Shown: positions 40,625-53,434, counted from the stretch's first letter. The stretch is 64,000 bases of DNA from Breviolum minutum Mf 1.05b.01 (GCA_000507305.1 DF240787.1:2522-66521); one strand, 5' to 3'. Notes: generated by a model from the letters alone, not told the origin. Numbers and translations: made by a program.

Positions 40625-41351
40625 TTGTAAAATTTCTTTTCAGAATTTATATCAAAACCGCAAATTTCCACCGTGCAACAATTTTTCAACGTCAACACGT
40701 CATGGAAAAAAAACTCTCACCGACCAGAGTCTGCGAGTTAGTTTCTTTCCAATCAAGAGGTGGCGCTGAAATCAGGAACTAGTACCAAAAGATGCGGCAT
40801 CTATGTCATGTATATGATCCAGGTCCATGACACCATCCCAACCCAGCCCGGTGCGCACCAAAACCCTTGCGTGGTGGTGGAGGTGGTGCCAACGGCAACT
40901 GTGGCAAGTTGGCTTTTCCAATGGTTGCAGCTGGCGGGCCCTGGCGACACCCAACCCTTTTTGGGAGCCTAAAACACCTACAGCCATGGGAATCTTAAGA
41001 AATTTTGAATATTTGAAATCTTTCATAAAAGTCTTGGTTGATTGAAAACAAAACACATACATGGAGAAAAATGCGACTTATATGTGCACCTATTTTTCTA
41101 ATCATACTTTCTATTCATGAAGCAACAAAAAAAGCCAAACGAAGAAACGAACTCACCTAAAAAGTGTGAAACAGAAACAAAGAAACAACATAACCACACA
41201 AAAAAGAAACATGCAATAGAAATCAATAGAACCAATCAATCATTGCCAATCATCTCACCTGTGCCACCAAAGCTCTTTGCCTCGGCTCCTGTCAACACGT
41301 GGAGTTTTGAGTTTCCCACCCCCCGCGGGTAGCATCGGTCAAAACCACCCC

Positions 41352-42045
41352 GTCAGTCCTGGGTTCCATGCATCATCAAGGCAGGTGGAGGTGGATTCTT
41401 GGGTAACTTTGCCAAGGCTTCTTCCTTCAACTTCTGCACATATGCCTGGTGGTGTGGCAAGAAAAGTCCAGAAAACCCATGAAAAAAACAGGATGTATAT
41501 TGACTTCAAACATGAGTATTGCCATTGAATTCACTTGTGACATTTTGCTTGATACCAAAAGAGATTGGCACAGGATGTTGGTTTCGCATTGGGTCATCAA
41601 CGCAAAAAACATGTTTTTAGTATAGAATCATTTGAGACCGTTCATTCCAAAAGTGCCGACCCCCCTCATGGATGCCAAATCACGGAAAAGTCAGATGCTG
41701 TGAAACTCAGTTGCACGGGACATTGTGGCTTTCACAAATCTTGTCTACTTAACAACACGAACCAAGGAATCCTTGCGATATCTTGCCTCATCTTGCTATG
41801 ACTTGCACGCAATTATGTATTCAATTATACATGTATATATATATATATATATTTTTACAGTATATCAATATTCATATATATATATATATGTATAGATTGT
41901 AGATCTTACAATTGCATCACCTTTCAAAAAGCATGGGTGGTGAGTGAACATGGTGCAAATCTCATATCGCGGAGTTTTCACAATCCCACTCGACTTCGCT
42001 GGACTTCCATGCAGCCTGCCGTTTCTGTTGCTGCTTGCTGGTGAT
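41352..42045 (-). CDS. 3' end of an unrecognised gene, two candidate exons
   Basis: The last exon, 41352-41432, follows the acceptor ATATGTGCAG and reads KLKEEALAKLPKNPPPPALM to a stop after GTQD. An upstream exon, 41962-42045, follows TTTGTGTGCAG and reads ITSKQQQKRQAAWKSSEVEW; its frame reaches a stop at 41962, but a GA donor before that (TGT|GAAAAC) would let it splice on. Both are highly charged and helical. They may belong to one gene or two. No family is recognised. Confidence 0.45.
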
Positions 42046-42109
42046 CTGCACACAAAGTCCATCTTCGGCCACACCACCAAGGCTTTCTGGCCAGTGGCTG
42101 AGAACTGTT

Positions 42110-42179
42110 CCCATACAATCCGCATTTGGTTGATTTTTATGGTAAATGTATAGGAAAATATACTATACATGGTATGGGG
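42110..42179. repeat. Inverted-repeat element, family 1
   Basis: A 70-bp shortened copy. CCCATACAATCCGCATTTGG is followed by the TTGATTTTTATGG loop and GTAAATGTATAGG, and ends CATGGTATGGGG. The left inner arm is partly deleted. It lies directly upstream of the candidate exon 41962-42045. Confidence 0.7.
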
Positions 42180-42763
42180 CTTAGATTTTGATAAACGACT
42201 CGCATGAATTGACATACAACATATCTGGCCGTTTTGTCGAAACACTCATACCGTATATGGAATGAACTATGAATGAACTATAGTGACTCGCCTGAACCAA
42301 GATCAAATGATCCAATTAGTATTTCATAATATCATATCTATATAAATCTAAGTAAGTCACTACTTCTATGTATATAGACACACACCACGCCAGTACAGTG
42401 CCCTTGAATTCCAGTAACATCCCACGAAAGCTCAAAGATCCACAAAAACCCACCAGTCCCTCTGCACCCTGAAACGTTCGCATGCGATCACCGCCCTGTC
42501 GTTGAAACTCGGGTCCAAGTGCCTAGGGTCACTCAATGAAATCCCGGTGACATGGAGCCGATGGATTTTGGTTCCAAGGAAACAAAAATCTTCTGACACC
42601 CTTTGAAAGCAAAAGAAAACATGGCCCTAATTCACTTTCAGAAGGGAATGGGGCCGAGCTTTTTATTCATGAAGCCTCCTTTTAAGAAGCCATCTGGCAA
42701 ACACCGCATAAGAACAAAATGGATAAAACTCAGAATCAGACTGGCAAACGTCTGAAACTTTGC

Positions 42764-42863
42764 GCAAGCTGCTTTTGCATCATCTGAATCTCTTGACCTT
42801 TCAAAATCAGCGCAGGACTCTCCGAGGTGAAACAAAGGGTTTGGATCTGGGCCCATTTGCAGC
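42764..42863 (-). CDS. Candidate exon, unrecognised
   Basis: Follows GGTGTGTCAG and reads LQMGPDPNPLFHLGESCADF, then ERSRDSDDAKAAC up to a GC donor (TGC|GCAAAG). The acidic-basic helical composition looks genuine. It may be an internal exon of the gene ending at 41352. No family is recognised. Confidence 0.4.
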
Positions 42864-43007
42864 CTGACACACCCACGAATCTATTGAACACCGATGAGAA
42901 TTCCATAGAAAATCACAAATGCGACAGAACGACAATCAAAACATTGCTTTTGAAAAGATTTGCAAGAAACAAAAACCAACAACAAAGGAGTTATTAAAAG
43001 CTGCATT

Positions 43008-43188
43008 TCAGCGAATCGCAATCCTAAGGCTTGAGCTATCCAACTTGCCAGCCTTAGTATCGTGGATTAACCCATGGCTGATATGACTCTGGCTGTCGCT
43101 GGCTGCTTCCCATTGCCACATCCAATTGGGCCAAGGTGCATCAGGGGCCCATAATTCCAAAGCCTCATCCTTCATCTCTTTCTTTTTC
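43008..43188 (-). CDS. C-terminal exon of an unrecognised gene
   Basis: Follows GCGGAATGTCAG. It reads KKKEMKDEALELWAPDAPWP, then NWMWQWEAASDSQSHISHG, and ends SLRIAIR with a stop at 43008. The frame is open over its whole 60 codons. Trp-rich. No family is recognised. A donor inside the last part cannot be excluded. Confidence 0.5.
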
Positions 43189-43202
43189 CTGACATTCCGC
43201 AA

Positions 43203-44404
43203 CGGATGGGTATCAAGTAGGCAAATCTTGTACTACGTACCTAATAATGATCTAATCACTTGAGGGCTGGAGTGAACGCAAGCTGGGCGGATGCTAAACG
43301 GCTAAAATCTAAAAACACCAAATGAATCATGCCACCATAGCTCACCTCCTCTTACATCACCTGATTTAAAACAAATTAGCTGACACTACACCTCATCTCG
43401 CCCGTTCTGATGTTGTCTCATTTCATCTCAATTCAATCTTGACATCGGCCCATTGCGTATCGCTATTGTCATCTCATTTCATTTCACCGTACGCAGGTCA
43501 CCAAAAATCTCATCTCACAGCATCTTCTTCGCAGCAACCACCATTACTTATTCATGGCTGCTCAGGGCCGACAATGCACTTTGAGTCTCCTCCTAATTAT
43601 ACTAAATCACGCACTGTTTTTAATCCGATAGCACCTGCCCCAAGATTGCTAAAATGAAGAAACTCTAGCTGTAAAGGCTGTACACATTTTTTGTGATGAT
43701 ACATTGTGATTGATCATTTAATTTAATCTTTAATCTAATATAAATCGCCAAAGACCACACACCAAGCAAGTTACATTGTCCCGGTTATGCCAAGCATCTT
43801 CCCTCGCTGACGTACCTGTTTTTGGGTAATCGGATGCATGAGGATTCTAGTAGGAACGCAACGGCTCCGGACGCGAAGTTATCCGTTGATACAGCACGGT
43901 TTATCACTCCTGTCTACCTCGTGGTGATTTGAAATTAGAAGTTGGAATAAGAAATGATTTTCAAAGAGGAACTTGGATTCCCGGAAATCGAGTTTCCTCT
44001 CACATACTAGCAGTCCAGCAACTTGTCAGTCATTTACGTTGCTCTTTTCATGATTTTGATAGATTCAGAACATGCACATGTAACATCCTGTAACCACAAG
44101 AAAGCAAAGTGCTGGAAACTCCTCACGTTGACTCGAAGCCATCTATCATCTTGAATCTTCAATTTAACCAATTTAGATTTAGATCAAGTTATATAGGTAA
44201 TACTATAGTAAACCTCTAATTTCCATGAAGTCATGCAACTTCAAATGTTGGAATGTTTTTGTCCAATTATGTGTTGAGATAGATCCCCGAAGCACGGTAC
44301 GAACGACAGTGCGGCATCACACCACTCCCCTGGGGTCGGCACATGATTCGATCCCTCGAAGTCTCGCCTTGGAATTGTTTAACAGAAAGTTGCTGAAAGT
44401 ATCT
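43203..44404. other. Spacer, no clear exon
   Basis: AT-rich DNA in which I recognise no convincing exon on either strand. A plus-strand frame at 43439-43657 has no splice context or family resemblance. Confidence 0.35.
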
Positions 44405-44499
44405 CCATACCATCCTTGGAAAAATTGCATATTTACCTATGTGAATGGTTGATTTTTATGGTTTTCATGTAGGTAAATATACCATGACCATGGATGGTA
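44405..44499. repeat. Inverted-repeat element, family 1
   Basis: A 95-bp hairpin. The left end CCATACCATCCTTGG pairs with CCATGGATGGT. The inner part ATATTTACCTATGTGAATGG, TTGATTTTTATGG and CATGTAGGTAAATATACC matches the family core. It is most like the copies at 19940 and 24658. Confidence 0.8.
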
Positions 44500-44852
44500 A
44501 CAATTGTCTTCTTGATTCGTTGTCGCTTCAGGGTTGTTGTTTCATTGCCGTTTCATTGTTGTTTCAATGTTGATTCATTGTTGCTAAATTGTTGTTGTCG
44601 TTGCATCAACTTCTGCTGAGTGACTCCTCCTCATCTCGAGCCCTTAGATTTAGATGGGCACAACAATGTGGCAAACGGCGAACACCACGTAAAAACAGGC
44701 CAACAAAAGATGATGACTCCAAAAATATCCAAAGAGCGGGAAAATTTGGCTGAAATTTCATGAAACGAGCTGGACAGCATTGGTTGACAAGACACTGCAA
44801 AATCATAGCAGGTATTTGCACATGAATGTAAACGAACAGCTGTTGACCATAC

Positions 44853-46607
44853 CAAGCTTCTCTTGTGACACGTTGAGGGTCAGTCCGACAGGTACACCTT
44901 TAGTTTTTGCCTTGTCATTGATGCGCTGCAAATTTGGAAGGCTGTTTCAGCTCATACGAATACTAAGGAATAAAACTGAAACATCAACTTAGATAATTCC
45001 ATCAAAGGAATCTAGGATCGCTCGGGATTCCTCAAGTCTCAATCTTTGTCTCACTCTCAGCAACTAAAACACTATAAAAATCTATAAAAACTGATGGGAT
45101 CCAACATAACTTACCAAAGGCCTCATTCTTCTGCAAGCGCAGTTCCTCTGTCGCTATTCTGAAATCACCTCAAGTGTTGGTGCGTTTGAGAGGGAGGTTT
45201 AAATGTATAGGCGAATCAAAGACCTGTGTTTTGCAAATCAAGTGCGAATCATACAATGACACTTTATGATGGACTTTTCTATTTGCTGATAGTGTATGAG
45301 GTGTTTGATGTTCAATGATAATGAGTGTATCTACCAAATCAAACAAGTTCTTCAAAATCGTGGAAAGTGAAAACCATGAACCAAAAAAACCTTCATCAAC
45401 CTTGATGTTTCAAAGCAAGGAGCTGATTCGTTCAATCAATCGTTCGCAACTTAGCACCTCAGGGTCTCGGCATGGGTGAGGTCTCGGCTAGCCAAGTGCT
45501 GTTGAAGCAAAACATGACAAATCTATAGTGCTTTCATGCGATTACATGATATATCACTTTATCATACTTAATCTAAATCAATGTGCCAAACAGAGCTTAA
45601 TATTTTCTTAAGTCAGCCCCTTTTACCCTGCTGGGGTGGGGCAAAAATGCACATGTATGCAAGGGTTATGGGTTGTTCCTACACAAAACAATATGCACTA
45701 CGGGCACCCAGTGGCAAATCGTTGAACAACATACATTTGCATTGCATTGCCTATTCCTCTCCTGATATGGTCAATTGGATCAGTGTAATGAAGTTTGTGC
45801 GTAACCTGGGACTTGAACATGCATGCCCAAACCCTGCCGCCCAGTGGATCTTGTGGGCCCAAGTGGCAGTCTTTTTAAGTTCTCGGATCAGTGGATCTTG
45901 CTTTGCACGTTCCGAAACCACACCAGCCACAATGGATGCAGTGAAGAAAACCTGAAGGTGGCTTTTGGTGCCAAAAGCTATGGAAAACAGCCACTTGCAC
46001 AACAATCCGGAAAACTTCAATATAGGAAAAACGTTCATAAAGGAAACATCGCCAAAACATTCCACGGAGTTCAGTAAACATTATATACTGTATTGCGTAG
46101 ATATATTATAGATATTATGAATTACAGGACACTATTATATATAACATATCTATATACATGTATACCTACAATTCTCTTGGGAGCAAGAAGGATAGAAGGA
46201 TTCCTTCAACATATGCAAACAAAAAAGCACCTCTAATTTTTTTTTGGAACCGAGGAACAATGCCGGAGAGGAATTGCTTGCCTTAGCTCAGCTATTTTGG
46301 AACCTGCCATGATGTGACCAAACTGAAAACCAAAGACCAAAAGAACCCAAACTGCCAAGAAGCTTGAAAGGAAGAACGTCAACATCAGCCTTAATAGGAA
46401 CTCAGCTGCAAGACAAGGTCATAGGGTTGCCCAACCGCTTCCTACAACCCTGTCCATGTGCAGCTAAGGTAAACACTCAAAAGGATATACGCAATGAATC
46501 CGGATGTTGGCACTTGCGATTTGTGTCTGTCATGTGGTGAACTCATCCAAGAAGCTGAGCTGGTGTGTCACCAAGGGCAGTAAAAGCAGTGAAGAGCATC
46601 ATGACAC
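44853..46607 (-). CDS. Multi-exon membrane protein, family unknown
   Basis: Exons 46548-46607 (VMMLFTAFTALGDTPAQLL) and 46304-46405 (EFLLRLMLTFFLSSFLAVWV then LLVFGFQFGHIMA) join in phase through an intron with a GA donor (TTG|GATGAG), giving two hydrophobic segments separated by a short polar loop. Downstream exon 45833-45951 (VFFTASIVAGVVSERAKQDP then LIRELKKTATWAHKIHW) joins in phase to 45115-45158 (IATEELRLQKNEAF, bounded by TTTCAG and GTAAGT). Exon 44853-44925 reads RINDKAKTKGVPVGLTLNVS. The junctions between these three blocks are not fixed. It looks like part of a multi-pass membrane protein with a charged cytoplasmic end, possibly a channel or transporter; I do not recognise the family. 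More exons surely lie upstream. Confidence 0.5.
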
Positions 46608-47536
46608 CTGCAGGATCATTTTGAAAAAAGACGACCAAATCCCATCGGACTATATAAATGACATTTGTGGATTTCCTCCCGCAGGCGCAAGTATCTTCAA
46701 ATGTTTTTCATATTATGACCATTTCGATCCTGCGAACATTTCGGACCCTTCTTGTTTTAGTAGTTATTTTTCACTGAATATCATAGAGATGGTGTTGGAA
46801 GAGTCATGATCAATCGGCAATCATACCAACAATCCTGCAACTGAGTGGCAAAGTCCGAACATGACGAGCCTTTGTCCCGGTGGCAGTCAAAGTTGCGATA
46901 GCAGGGAAATTCCCAAACAGGATGCAGTGAAAAACCTATATATAACCATTGGTCATATGATGCCACATTATAGATATAATCATTGTCTTTTTGCAAAATC
47001 AAATGCAGTATATGTATATATACATACACATTATGCTTCATATGACTCGATGATACTCTACACACGATTCTGGTAGTACGGGCACGTGATGATCTGGAGA
47101 AAAAACAATATGCTGTTGGAGTTTCCTACTCCATGTCGTTGAAATGGCCATCCATTTTGATTTCTTTCAGGGACAAAACTTGGACAAGTATTACAGCCTG
47201 ATGTCAATCTGAAGGATAGTCATGCGCAGTCATACTTACTTACACCAAGATGTCATCAAATGTCAAATCTCTCAAGTTCTTTGTGTAGTCTGCATCTATA
47301 GTGGCGTATACGGACTACCAGCGAGGACAACCCAAATGGTATATATCCCTGTACAGTAGGAAGCCTGATGTCTGGGCATGTGTGGGTGTGCGCAGCAAAA
47401 TCATGAGAACTGGTCCAAGAGCAACCATAGGAATGATTGATTTCGAATCAAGCTGCAGAATAGAAAACAGCCAGCAATTATATTTGCAGCCTACAAGCCT
47501 CAGGATTTACTCATGGTATCTGATCATCACAGTCAC

Positions 47537-48282
47537 ATGAATCCAAGCAACTGCATCACCACCAACGTAGAGGAATAGCTCTTGAGTTTTTGTGCTCGGG
47601 CTCTGCGAACCCTGGGAGTTCGTTTGACCACCATAGGTCAACCCAAAAAAACACCATAGGTCAACCCAGGTAACATCCCACAACCCTTGGAAAGGATTCA
47701 GTTTTGTCATAGACTCATAGGCCAATCACACCGGAAAAAAACATGAGACATATACCACAGTTACAAATTAAATCGTCAATGCATGTCAATGCCACATTTG
47801 AATAACATCTGATTTGGTGCCCATTTGCCCCATAAATTCCTTGCATCCAAGGATCGCTATACTTGCATTCGCTGAATCCACCAAACCTGGAGATGTCCAT
47901 GGTACCATCACTCACGTATGGCTTAGTAAGGGACCCGGTGTTGCTACTTCGTTTCTGTCCTTCTGAGATGCAGCATTCTGCTTTCACCTGTAGAAACAAA
48001 ATTCTCATTCCATCATATCAAGAATGTATTAAGGGTTAGAGGTTCCAGAAAAGGAATGGCCACTGAACAAGCTCTGCTCTTACAGTATTCTATTAACAGA
48101 TCCGCATTAAATCATCATATCCTAAAGTCTTAAAGTCTTAAACAAAACACCTCGCTTCGGCCAACCTGTGTTTTTGCCTACCATGTTTCCAACTTCAACT
48201 GAACCCATGAAGGTCCAACTGATCGCCCATGACTGATACGGGCACCTTTCAAACGCATCTTCATGACCTCTTCACGCATATC
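47537..48282 (-). CDS. Exon cluster, possible Cys-containing protein
   Basis: Exon 48246-48282 (DMREEVMKMRLK, bounded by GATCGCAG and GTGCCC). Exon 47829-47987 (VKAECCISEGQKRSSNTGSL through SECKYSDPWMQGIYG; acceptor TTTCTACAG; donor GC in GGG|GCAAAT). A segment around 47537-47650 (TNSQGSQSPSTKTQELFLYV). They are in the same direction and spaced as exons of one gene. The Cys and Gly content of the middle exon suggests an extracellular or lumenal part. A word of 14 bases, GTTGACCTATGGTG, is directly repeated at about 47630-47670, next to the last segment. No family is recognised. Confidence 0.4.
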
Positions 48283-48587
48283 CTGCGATCAAAACTGGTG
48301 GCGGCATCCACCAAGTTATACCGCGTGCTCGCAGCAAAATCCGTGAAATGCTTACTGTTCAAATTTGTTGCCATTTGATGTGCAAATATGCAACGGAAGT
48401 TGGTAAGTAATATCTTTCAATGTCGACTTGAATGATTGGAGGATACATATATTATGTACATATATAAATGTATATGTAAATATATATATATAGATATGAG
48501 AATCATGATTGTATAATGAATCTATAGGCGACATGACATCCTTCAGTAGTGTGTGAACTTTTCGAAACATGAACAGTAGATCAAATA

Positions 48588-48675
48588 AGGTCTCCGATCT
48601 GGACCTCTTGAATCATAGTGCGTGGATTTCGACGTTCCCATTCCTGGCGTCTGCTGACGATCATGGTCACTGACG
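48588..48675 (-). CDS. Candidate exon, unrecognised
   Basis: After the acceptor TTAACGTCAG the frame reads TMIVSRRQEWERRNPRTMIQ, continuing EVQIGDLI to a stop or to a GT donor within. Basic and helical. No family is recognised. Confidence 0.35.
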
Positions 48676-49422
48676 TTAAGTGACTGACAGAAGTAGACTC
48701 GACGTAACAGCAAATACATGCACATGCCTTAATCCTAAAAAAAAACAACAGCAATTACATACTGCACACACGACTGTAGGTGTATGAAACAAAATCATAA
48801 CGTGTATATATATATATATATTTATGTATATAATTGTATATATTTATGAATACATATATACATATTGCGCAAAACTCACGAGACTCTACTGACTTACCAA
48901 CGGCAATTACATGATATGTGAGTTTAAAACTCAACACCTCATTCGATAGAACAAAAGACTACCTGTGACTACCTTGCTGCCTGGCCTGTACACAACGTTC
49001 AAGATCTCTGTACTCATAGATTAGATCCGGGCTTCGAGTATACACCTGTCAGAAGCGGCCATTCAAGTGTTTGAACGCAAGTCCAGGGTCTATAGAGTTG
49101 AAGAGGACAGTAGAAGTATGTTTCGATATGTACAAAGCCACACCATCTGCATGTACACATCATGTCACAAAACATGTTTAGACTAGCATGACGCAAAAGA
49201 ATAAACAACTCTCTCTCCCTCTCTGTGTGACAGCCCAAGTTCCATAAGTTTCCATGTTGTACATGTAAATGAAACAATAGGGAACCATCATACAGCTGTG
49301 CAATGGAACAAAAAACGCACGTGAAAATTTCCACGTCTTGGTGGGTTGCAAGTGCCATGCCTCAAATTGGAATGTTTGAAGTGATTGACCCGTTTCTCCA
49401 GGAGCAAGTTGCTTGATCTTAC

Positions 49423-49509
49423 CTGAAGGGCATGGATATGCCCCATGATGCCACTAAGGTCACAGTTGATGAAAATCACACTTGGAATCATTTCGATAGA
49501 TATGTCACC
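49423..49509 (-). CDS. Leucine-rich-repeat-like exon
   Basis: An 87-base exon (29 codons, phase 0) bounded by a CAG acceptor after TTTTC and the donor CAG|GTAAGA. It reads GDISIEMIPSVIFINCDLSG, continuing IMGHIHALQ. The pattern of hydrophobic positions with NC.LSG and a following L.ALQ resembles one leucine-rich repeat of the type seen in dinoflagellate LRR proteins. A single repeat is weak evidence. Neighbouring repeats were not found in the flanking sequence. Confidence 0.5.
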
Positions 49510-50304
49510 CTGGAAAATGTGAATCCTTTTCATCGATTGTCTCAGCATATAAATGAAGCATTTAAATTTAATCAACTAAGAGACATTTATTCAAAATATT
49601 TTGTTGTTCCAGGAAATGTCCCACAAAATCAGCCTTTGGTCCAAAAAAAATCATCTCTTTACACAGTCACTCAACTGTTTCTGAATGATTTGCCATGCCA
49701 CGGACCACTTGACGTTGTCGATCCGACTCTAAATCCCCAAACCTCGGGGGCCAATCCGACAATGCCAGCAGTGATACTGTTGATGGAAGACATCCGGCTA
49801 ACCACCGGGGATATATAAACCCAAACAACTGTGATATCTTCAATATCAACTCGTGGAGAAAAATCTTCCATCAACAGAAGGGTAAGGTTTGTAGCTAAAC
49901 GAAGTGACAGTTTTCTAATGAGCTTGGAGATGCTTAGAGACATGTTGAAACCCACATGAATTTTCAGCATTTCCGAAGGAAAGCTCTTCTTCTGGCTTCT
50001 GATTTCTGTAGCAAAATCAGGAATCAGTCAAATTGAGAATTACGCAATCCCCATTTGATCCCATTTGCATGATTCACAAAAAGACTGCCGAAAGTTAAGA
50101 TTTTGGGTTGAAAGAAGCTCCTGCTGATTGTTGGATTTATACCCCCCCCCCCCTCATGAGCTATGATGGTTTGTGGGATTGGCATATTATAGTCGTTATC
50201 ACCATTTTTATCATTTTTTATCAACTTTTTCACGTATCAAAGTGGTTCGCATTCTCCAAAAACTCGAGACAACTCTTTCGACCTGAGGTCAAAACTTAAA
50301 CTTG

Positions 50305-50442
50305 CTATCCTGCTCCTGCCACTCCATAGGGGGCAAATGCCTGCGAAGGAGTAAAAAACTCCTGAAGTTTTGTTTTTGCGTCACATTCACTGGCAGTACC
50401 AATACAGGACCCGACTTGACCCAACCCTGCCCAGCTGCTAAT
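50305..50442 (-). CDS. Possible M1 aminopeptidase C-terminal exon
   Basis: Follows the acceptor CCCTTTGGCAAG. It reads ISSWAGLGQVGSCIGTASEC, then DAKTKLQEFFTPSQA, and ends YGVAGAG with a stop, or splices on through a GA donor (GCAG|GATAGC). The Ser/Thr-Cys-Asp/Lys-EFF pattern resembles the end of the helical C-terminal domain in M1-family aminopeptidases (puromycin-sensitive type). The catalytic HEXXH exon was not found, so the call rests on a short match from memory. Confidence 0.3.
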   Translation of the reverse strand: MSSWAGLGQVGSCIGTASECDAKTKLQEFFTPSQAFAPYGVAGAG

Positions 50443-50497
50443 CTTGCCAAAGGGGGCAAAAAGGAAACAATGCATCTCAATTCAACATCATCAGCAG

Positions 50498-50530
50498 CAG
50501 CAGCATCATCATCATCATCATCAGCACCAT
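50498..50530. repeat. CAG/CAT triplet tract
   Basis: A short run of CAGCAG followed by CATCAT triplets. A GGAT tetranucleotide tract follows at about 50733-50756, and a C run at about 50142-50152. Confidence 0.7.
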
Positions 50531-51140
50531 GACGCCATACAAAGGGGTGGGAGAGGATAGCTTTCGGATTAGAGGAAGCGGCAAGCAGGCCTGGATCTGT
50601 TGAACAAGTTCAAACGTGGATAAGGATATTTGATACATGCATATAATATACGCAACCAGCAAAACACGATATAGCTTTATGCACACGTTTGAATTGAAGA
50701 GGCGTATACATTCACGTACACATACAAGAGGAATGGATGGATGGATGGATGGACGGATGAGTAGACACATCGGCAAACGGATAAATGCATGTATACATAA
50801 TCATTAGATAAATAATCATAATTACACGAATTTAAGAAACACAATATCTTTGCCATTTTGCCAATAGAAACAAACTAGACTCCACTCGCATCTCTTAGGG
50901 ACCTTTGTGAATCACTTTGGCAAAGTTAGCTCTCGAGAAGACACAAGCAGCATGAATGACACGAAAATCTTCAGTGGTCTTGTGCTGTAGATATTGTTCG
51001 ATTTTTTTTCAGGCATAATATGTCATAATTACTCACGTAATAACATCAAAGTTTATGTATATACACTACATACATTGACATACAGTACATATACCACAGC
51101 ATGATATCATACTCACATATATCTCACACAAGCTGAAAAC

Positions 51141-51249
51141 CTTTATGAAAGCGGGAATCCCAAGGCCCCGGCAACTGCTGAACGTCGACACGCTCTACAA
51201 AGTTCAAGCCTGGCTTAAATGGGAGATGTTCAGATTCCATCTCTGACTT
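51141..51249 (-). CDS. Candidate exon, unrecognised
   Basis: Follows the acceptor GGTTTCAAG. It contains MESEHLPFKPGLNFVERVDV and PGPWDSRFHK, ending at a GTTTTC donor. Amino-acid composition and codon openness are convincing, and an internal Met could be a start. No family is recognised. Confidence 0.45.
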
Positions 51250-51923
51250 CTTGAAACCTGATAAATGTGGACATTAGATGACATTAGATTATCAGAATGA
51301 TAACATCAAAGATGTATATCAAATCGATAAGAGCTATAAGTTATATATATCATAAGATCCTGATGTTGAAAAAATGTCCGCCACAACTCTTTTCAGCATA
51401 AAACCTAGCAGTGACACTCATTGCAATCGTCGGGCGCAGCTGGTCTCACAACCCATCTCCACATCTCCGCTCTTTTCCCGCCTTTTCCTGGGCCCCTAAA
51501 CCACTGATATCTCAACGCCTGGCAGCTTCACATTGTACCAAATCTTGCCGCAGTTCTCATGTTATGATGTACAAATCATATTCTATATCGACTATATTTG
51601 TACATAATTGTCATTGATTGTCATTGATTGTCATTTTATTAACATACATTATGCATATTCATATCCCCCTTTATTGCAGTCTTTTTTTAACCATCCCAGC
51701 TTGGTATCTACTGGTTATTCGGATTTGTAGAACAAACATTGCATCAACAAGAAGTCAAATCGAGCTTTACTGTTTTGAAATGCTTTGAAGTGTTTTGAAT
51801 ATTTTCAAAAATCTACTGTACTTCATAATTCCCTTACTAAATCACCACGGGGGAATTTCTCAACAACGGCCGGTGGGTGAATGGTTGGTCCGGCTCAATT
51901 TTGGCACCTTCCAAAGCCTGATC

Positions 51924-52635
51924 CTGACAGCAGAGTTGAAGGTAACGCCACATCGGGCTTCAACTTCCAACAAGATCTGCTCCACCTCACAGTCGCGTCA
52001 ATGGCAAGTAAGAGGAGCTGAAGTTGCAAGGGACAGCTGTGACAAAATCAGGTTCAAATGCTAGGTTCAAAGATTTGAGACATGAATGCATTAGGCAGAT
52101 CTAGGCAGTTTTTTGGATTTCCATGAACATTTCAACATTTCCATGAATTTTTGGGCTACAATGCTACAATCCCAACCTAACTGGCTACATGACTTACATG
52201 ACGTACTCCATCTCCAAAGGTTGTACCAAAAAAAGAACAGCCTTCAAGTCACTGGCGTGGGTCATCGCATCAAACATGGCATGACCAGCCTCAAACAGGG
52301 CTGTCTTTGGCACTGGATGCAACAACAAATACTGAACAGTGAAGCTAGTTGGAAAACGAACCTGATCGAAGTACTTGTAGAACTCATCAAGACCAGATGC
52401 TGCCAACAACACCTGAAAGTGAATGAAATTGACTCACTCGAGTGAACTTTGCAGTCATGTACACTGCTAGAGCAAATCATGATGTATGAAGATGTTGGAG
52501 AAGTCCGTGAGAAACAAGCGTCCATGCATGTTATGGAACAATGCTGCAACAAAATCCGATCATTCTGCGAGAAGTTTCCCACCTGTGTTGACATCAAGTC
52601 TTTGTTCTTTTTGTCCTTCGGCATGATGTCAAAGC
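51924..52635 (-). CDS. Unrecognised gene, four exons in phase
   Basis: Exons 52583-52635 (FDIMPKDKKNKDLMSTQ), 52362-52412 (VLLAASGLDEFYKYFDQ), 52239-52331 (YLLLHPVPKTALFEAGHAMF then DAMTHASDLKA) and 51924-51985 (VEQILLEVEARCGVTFNSAV). The first three junctions are all phase 0 with strong CAG acceptors; the last exon ends at a GA donor (CAG|GATCAG). A further open segment at about 52470-52543 may be another exon, but its frame is ambiguous. The protein is helical and cytosolic in look. I do not recognise the family. It is among the better multi-exon models of this half of the window. Confidence 0.55.
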
Positions 52636-53124
52636 CTGCAGGAACATTTTCAAGTTGGTAGTCGAGCTATTTCTATACTGTGCCCATAGAAATAAACTTT
52701 GTTGACAATCACTCTACCATGAGTGCCTGAACCTTGCTATGATTGCACACTCAGCTTCTACAAATTGCCATGGCTGTGCGGCTGGCCATGGGGTGAGGCA
52801 AGCGCCGCATGCGTTGAAGGTTTTGAATGCTTCCCAACGTCGAGGAGATTTCTCTATCAGACTTAACGACTAGACACTTTGCAGGAATGCTGACAAAAAT
52901 GAAGGCTGTGGGCCACAAATTTGCCGTTCATGGTAGCACTGCCTGAAATGCTTGATCTAGGATGCTCTTTGTCAATGCCTGAGTGGTTCAAATAACTATC
53001 ATTCCAACATAGAAATGACATACAAAGAAGTACAAGGAACTTAAACTTGTGTTCTGTCCATGTGTGTGTGCAAGCTGGCTAGGGGCTCTTCTGTTTATCT
53101 CTGATTACCATCCACAACCAAGAC

Positions 53125-53434
53125 CTTTTCCTGAGCCAATTGGATCGAAAGCATTGAAAGCAAGCTGCAAAATGAACAATCAACACATATCTTACATACG
53201 TTGCTAAAACAGCCTTCTGGTCTGTACCAAGAAAAAAACATATATGGGGAAATGTTCAAGGTTGTAACAGTCAATGGCACATGGATGTTATATATTGTCA
53301 TAGAATATAAGGAATATACATACGTATCTGAAAATTTACATCACAAACAACGCCACAAATTCGTTGTCGCATCTTAGGTCCCTGACGTGTTGATGCGATT
53401 CACTGCCGATCTGTTCTTCAGGTGATGCTGCAAC
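53125..53434 (-). CDS. Candidate exons, one EF-hand-like
   Basis: Exon 53125-53164 (bounded by TTTTGCAG and GTCTTG) reads LAFNAFDPIGSGK, similar to the start of an EF-hand loop (AF..FD..GSG). An upstream exon near 53360-53434 after GGATTCAG reads VAASPEEQIGSESHQHVRDL. They may belong to one gene. The EF-hand call is weak because only half the loop is visible. Confidence 0.35.
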
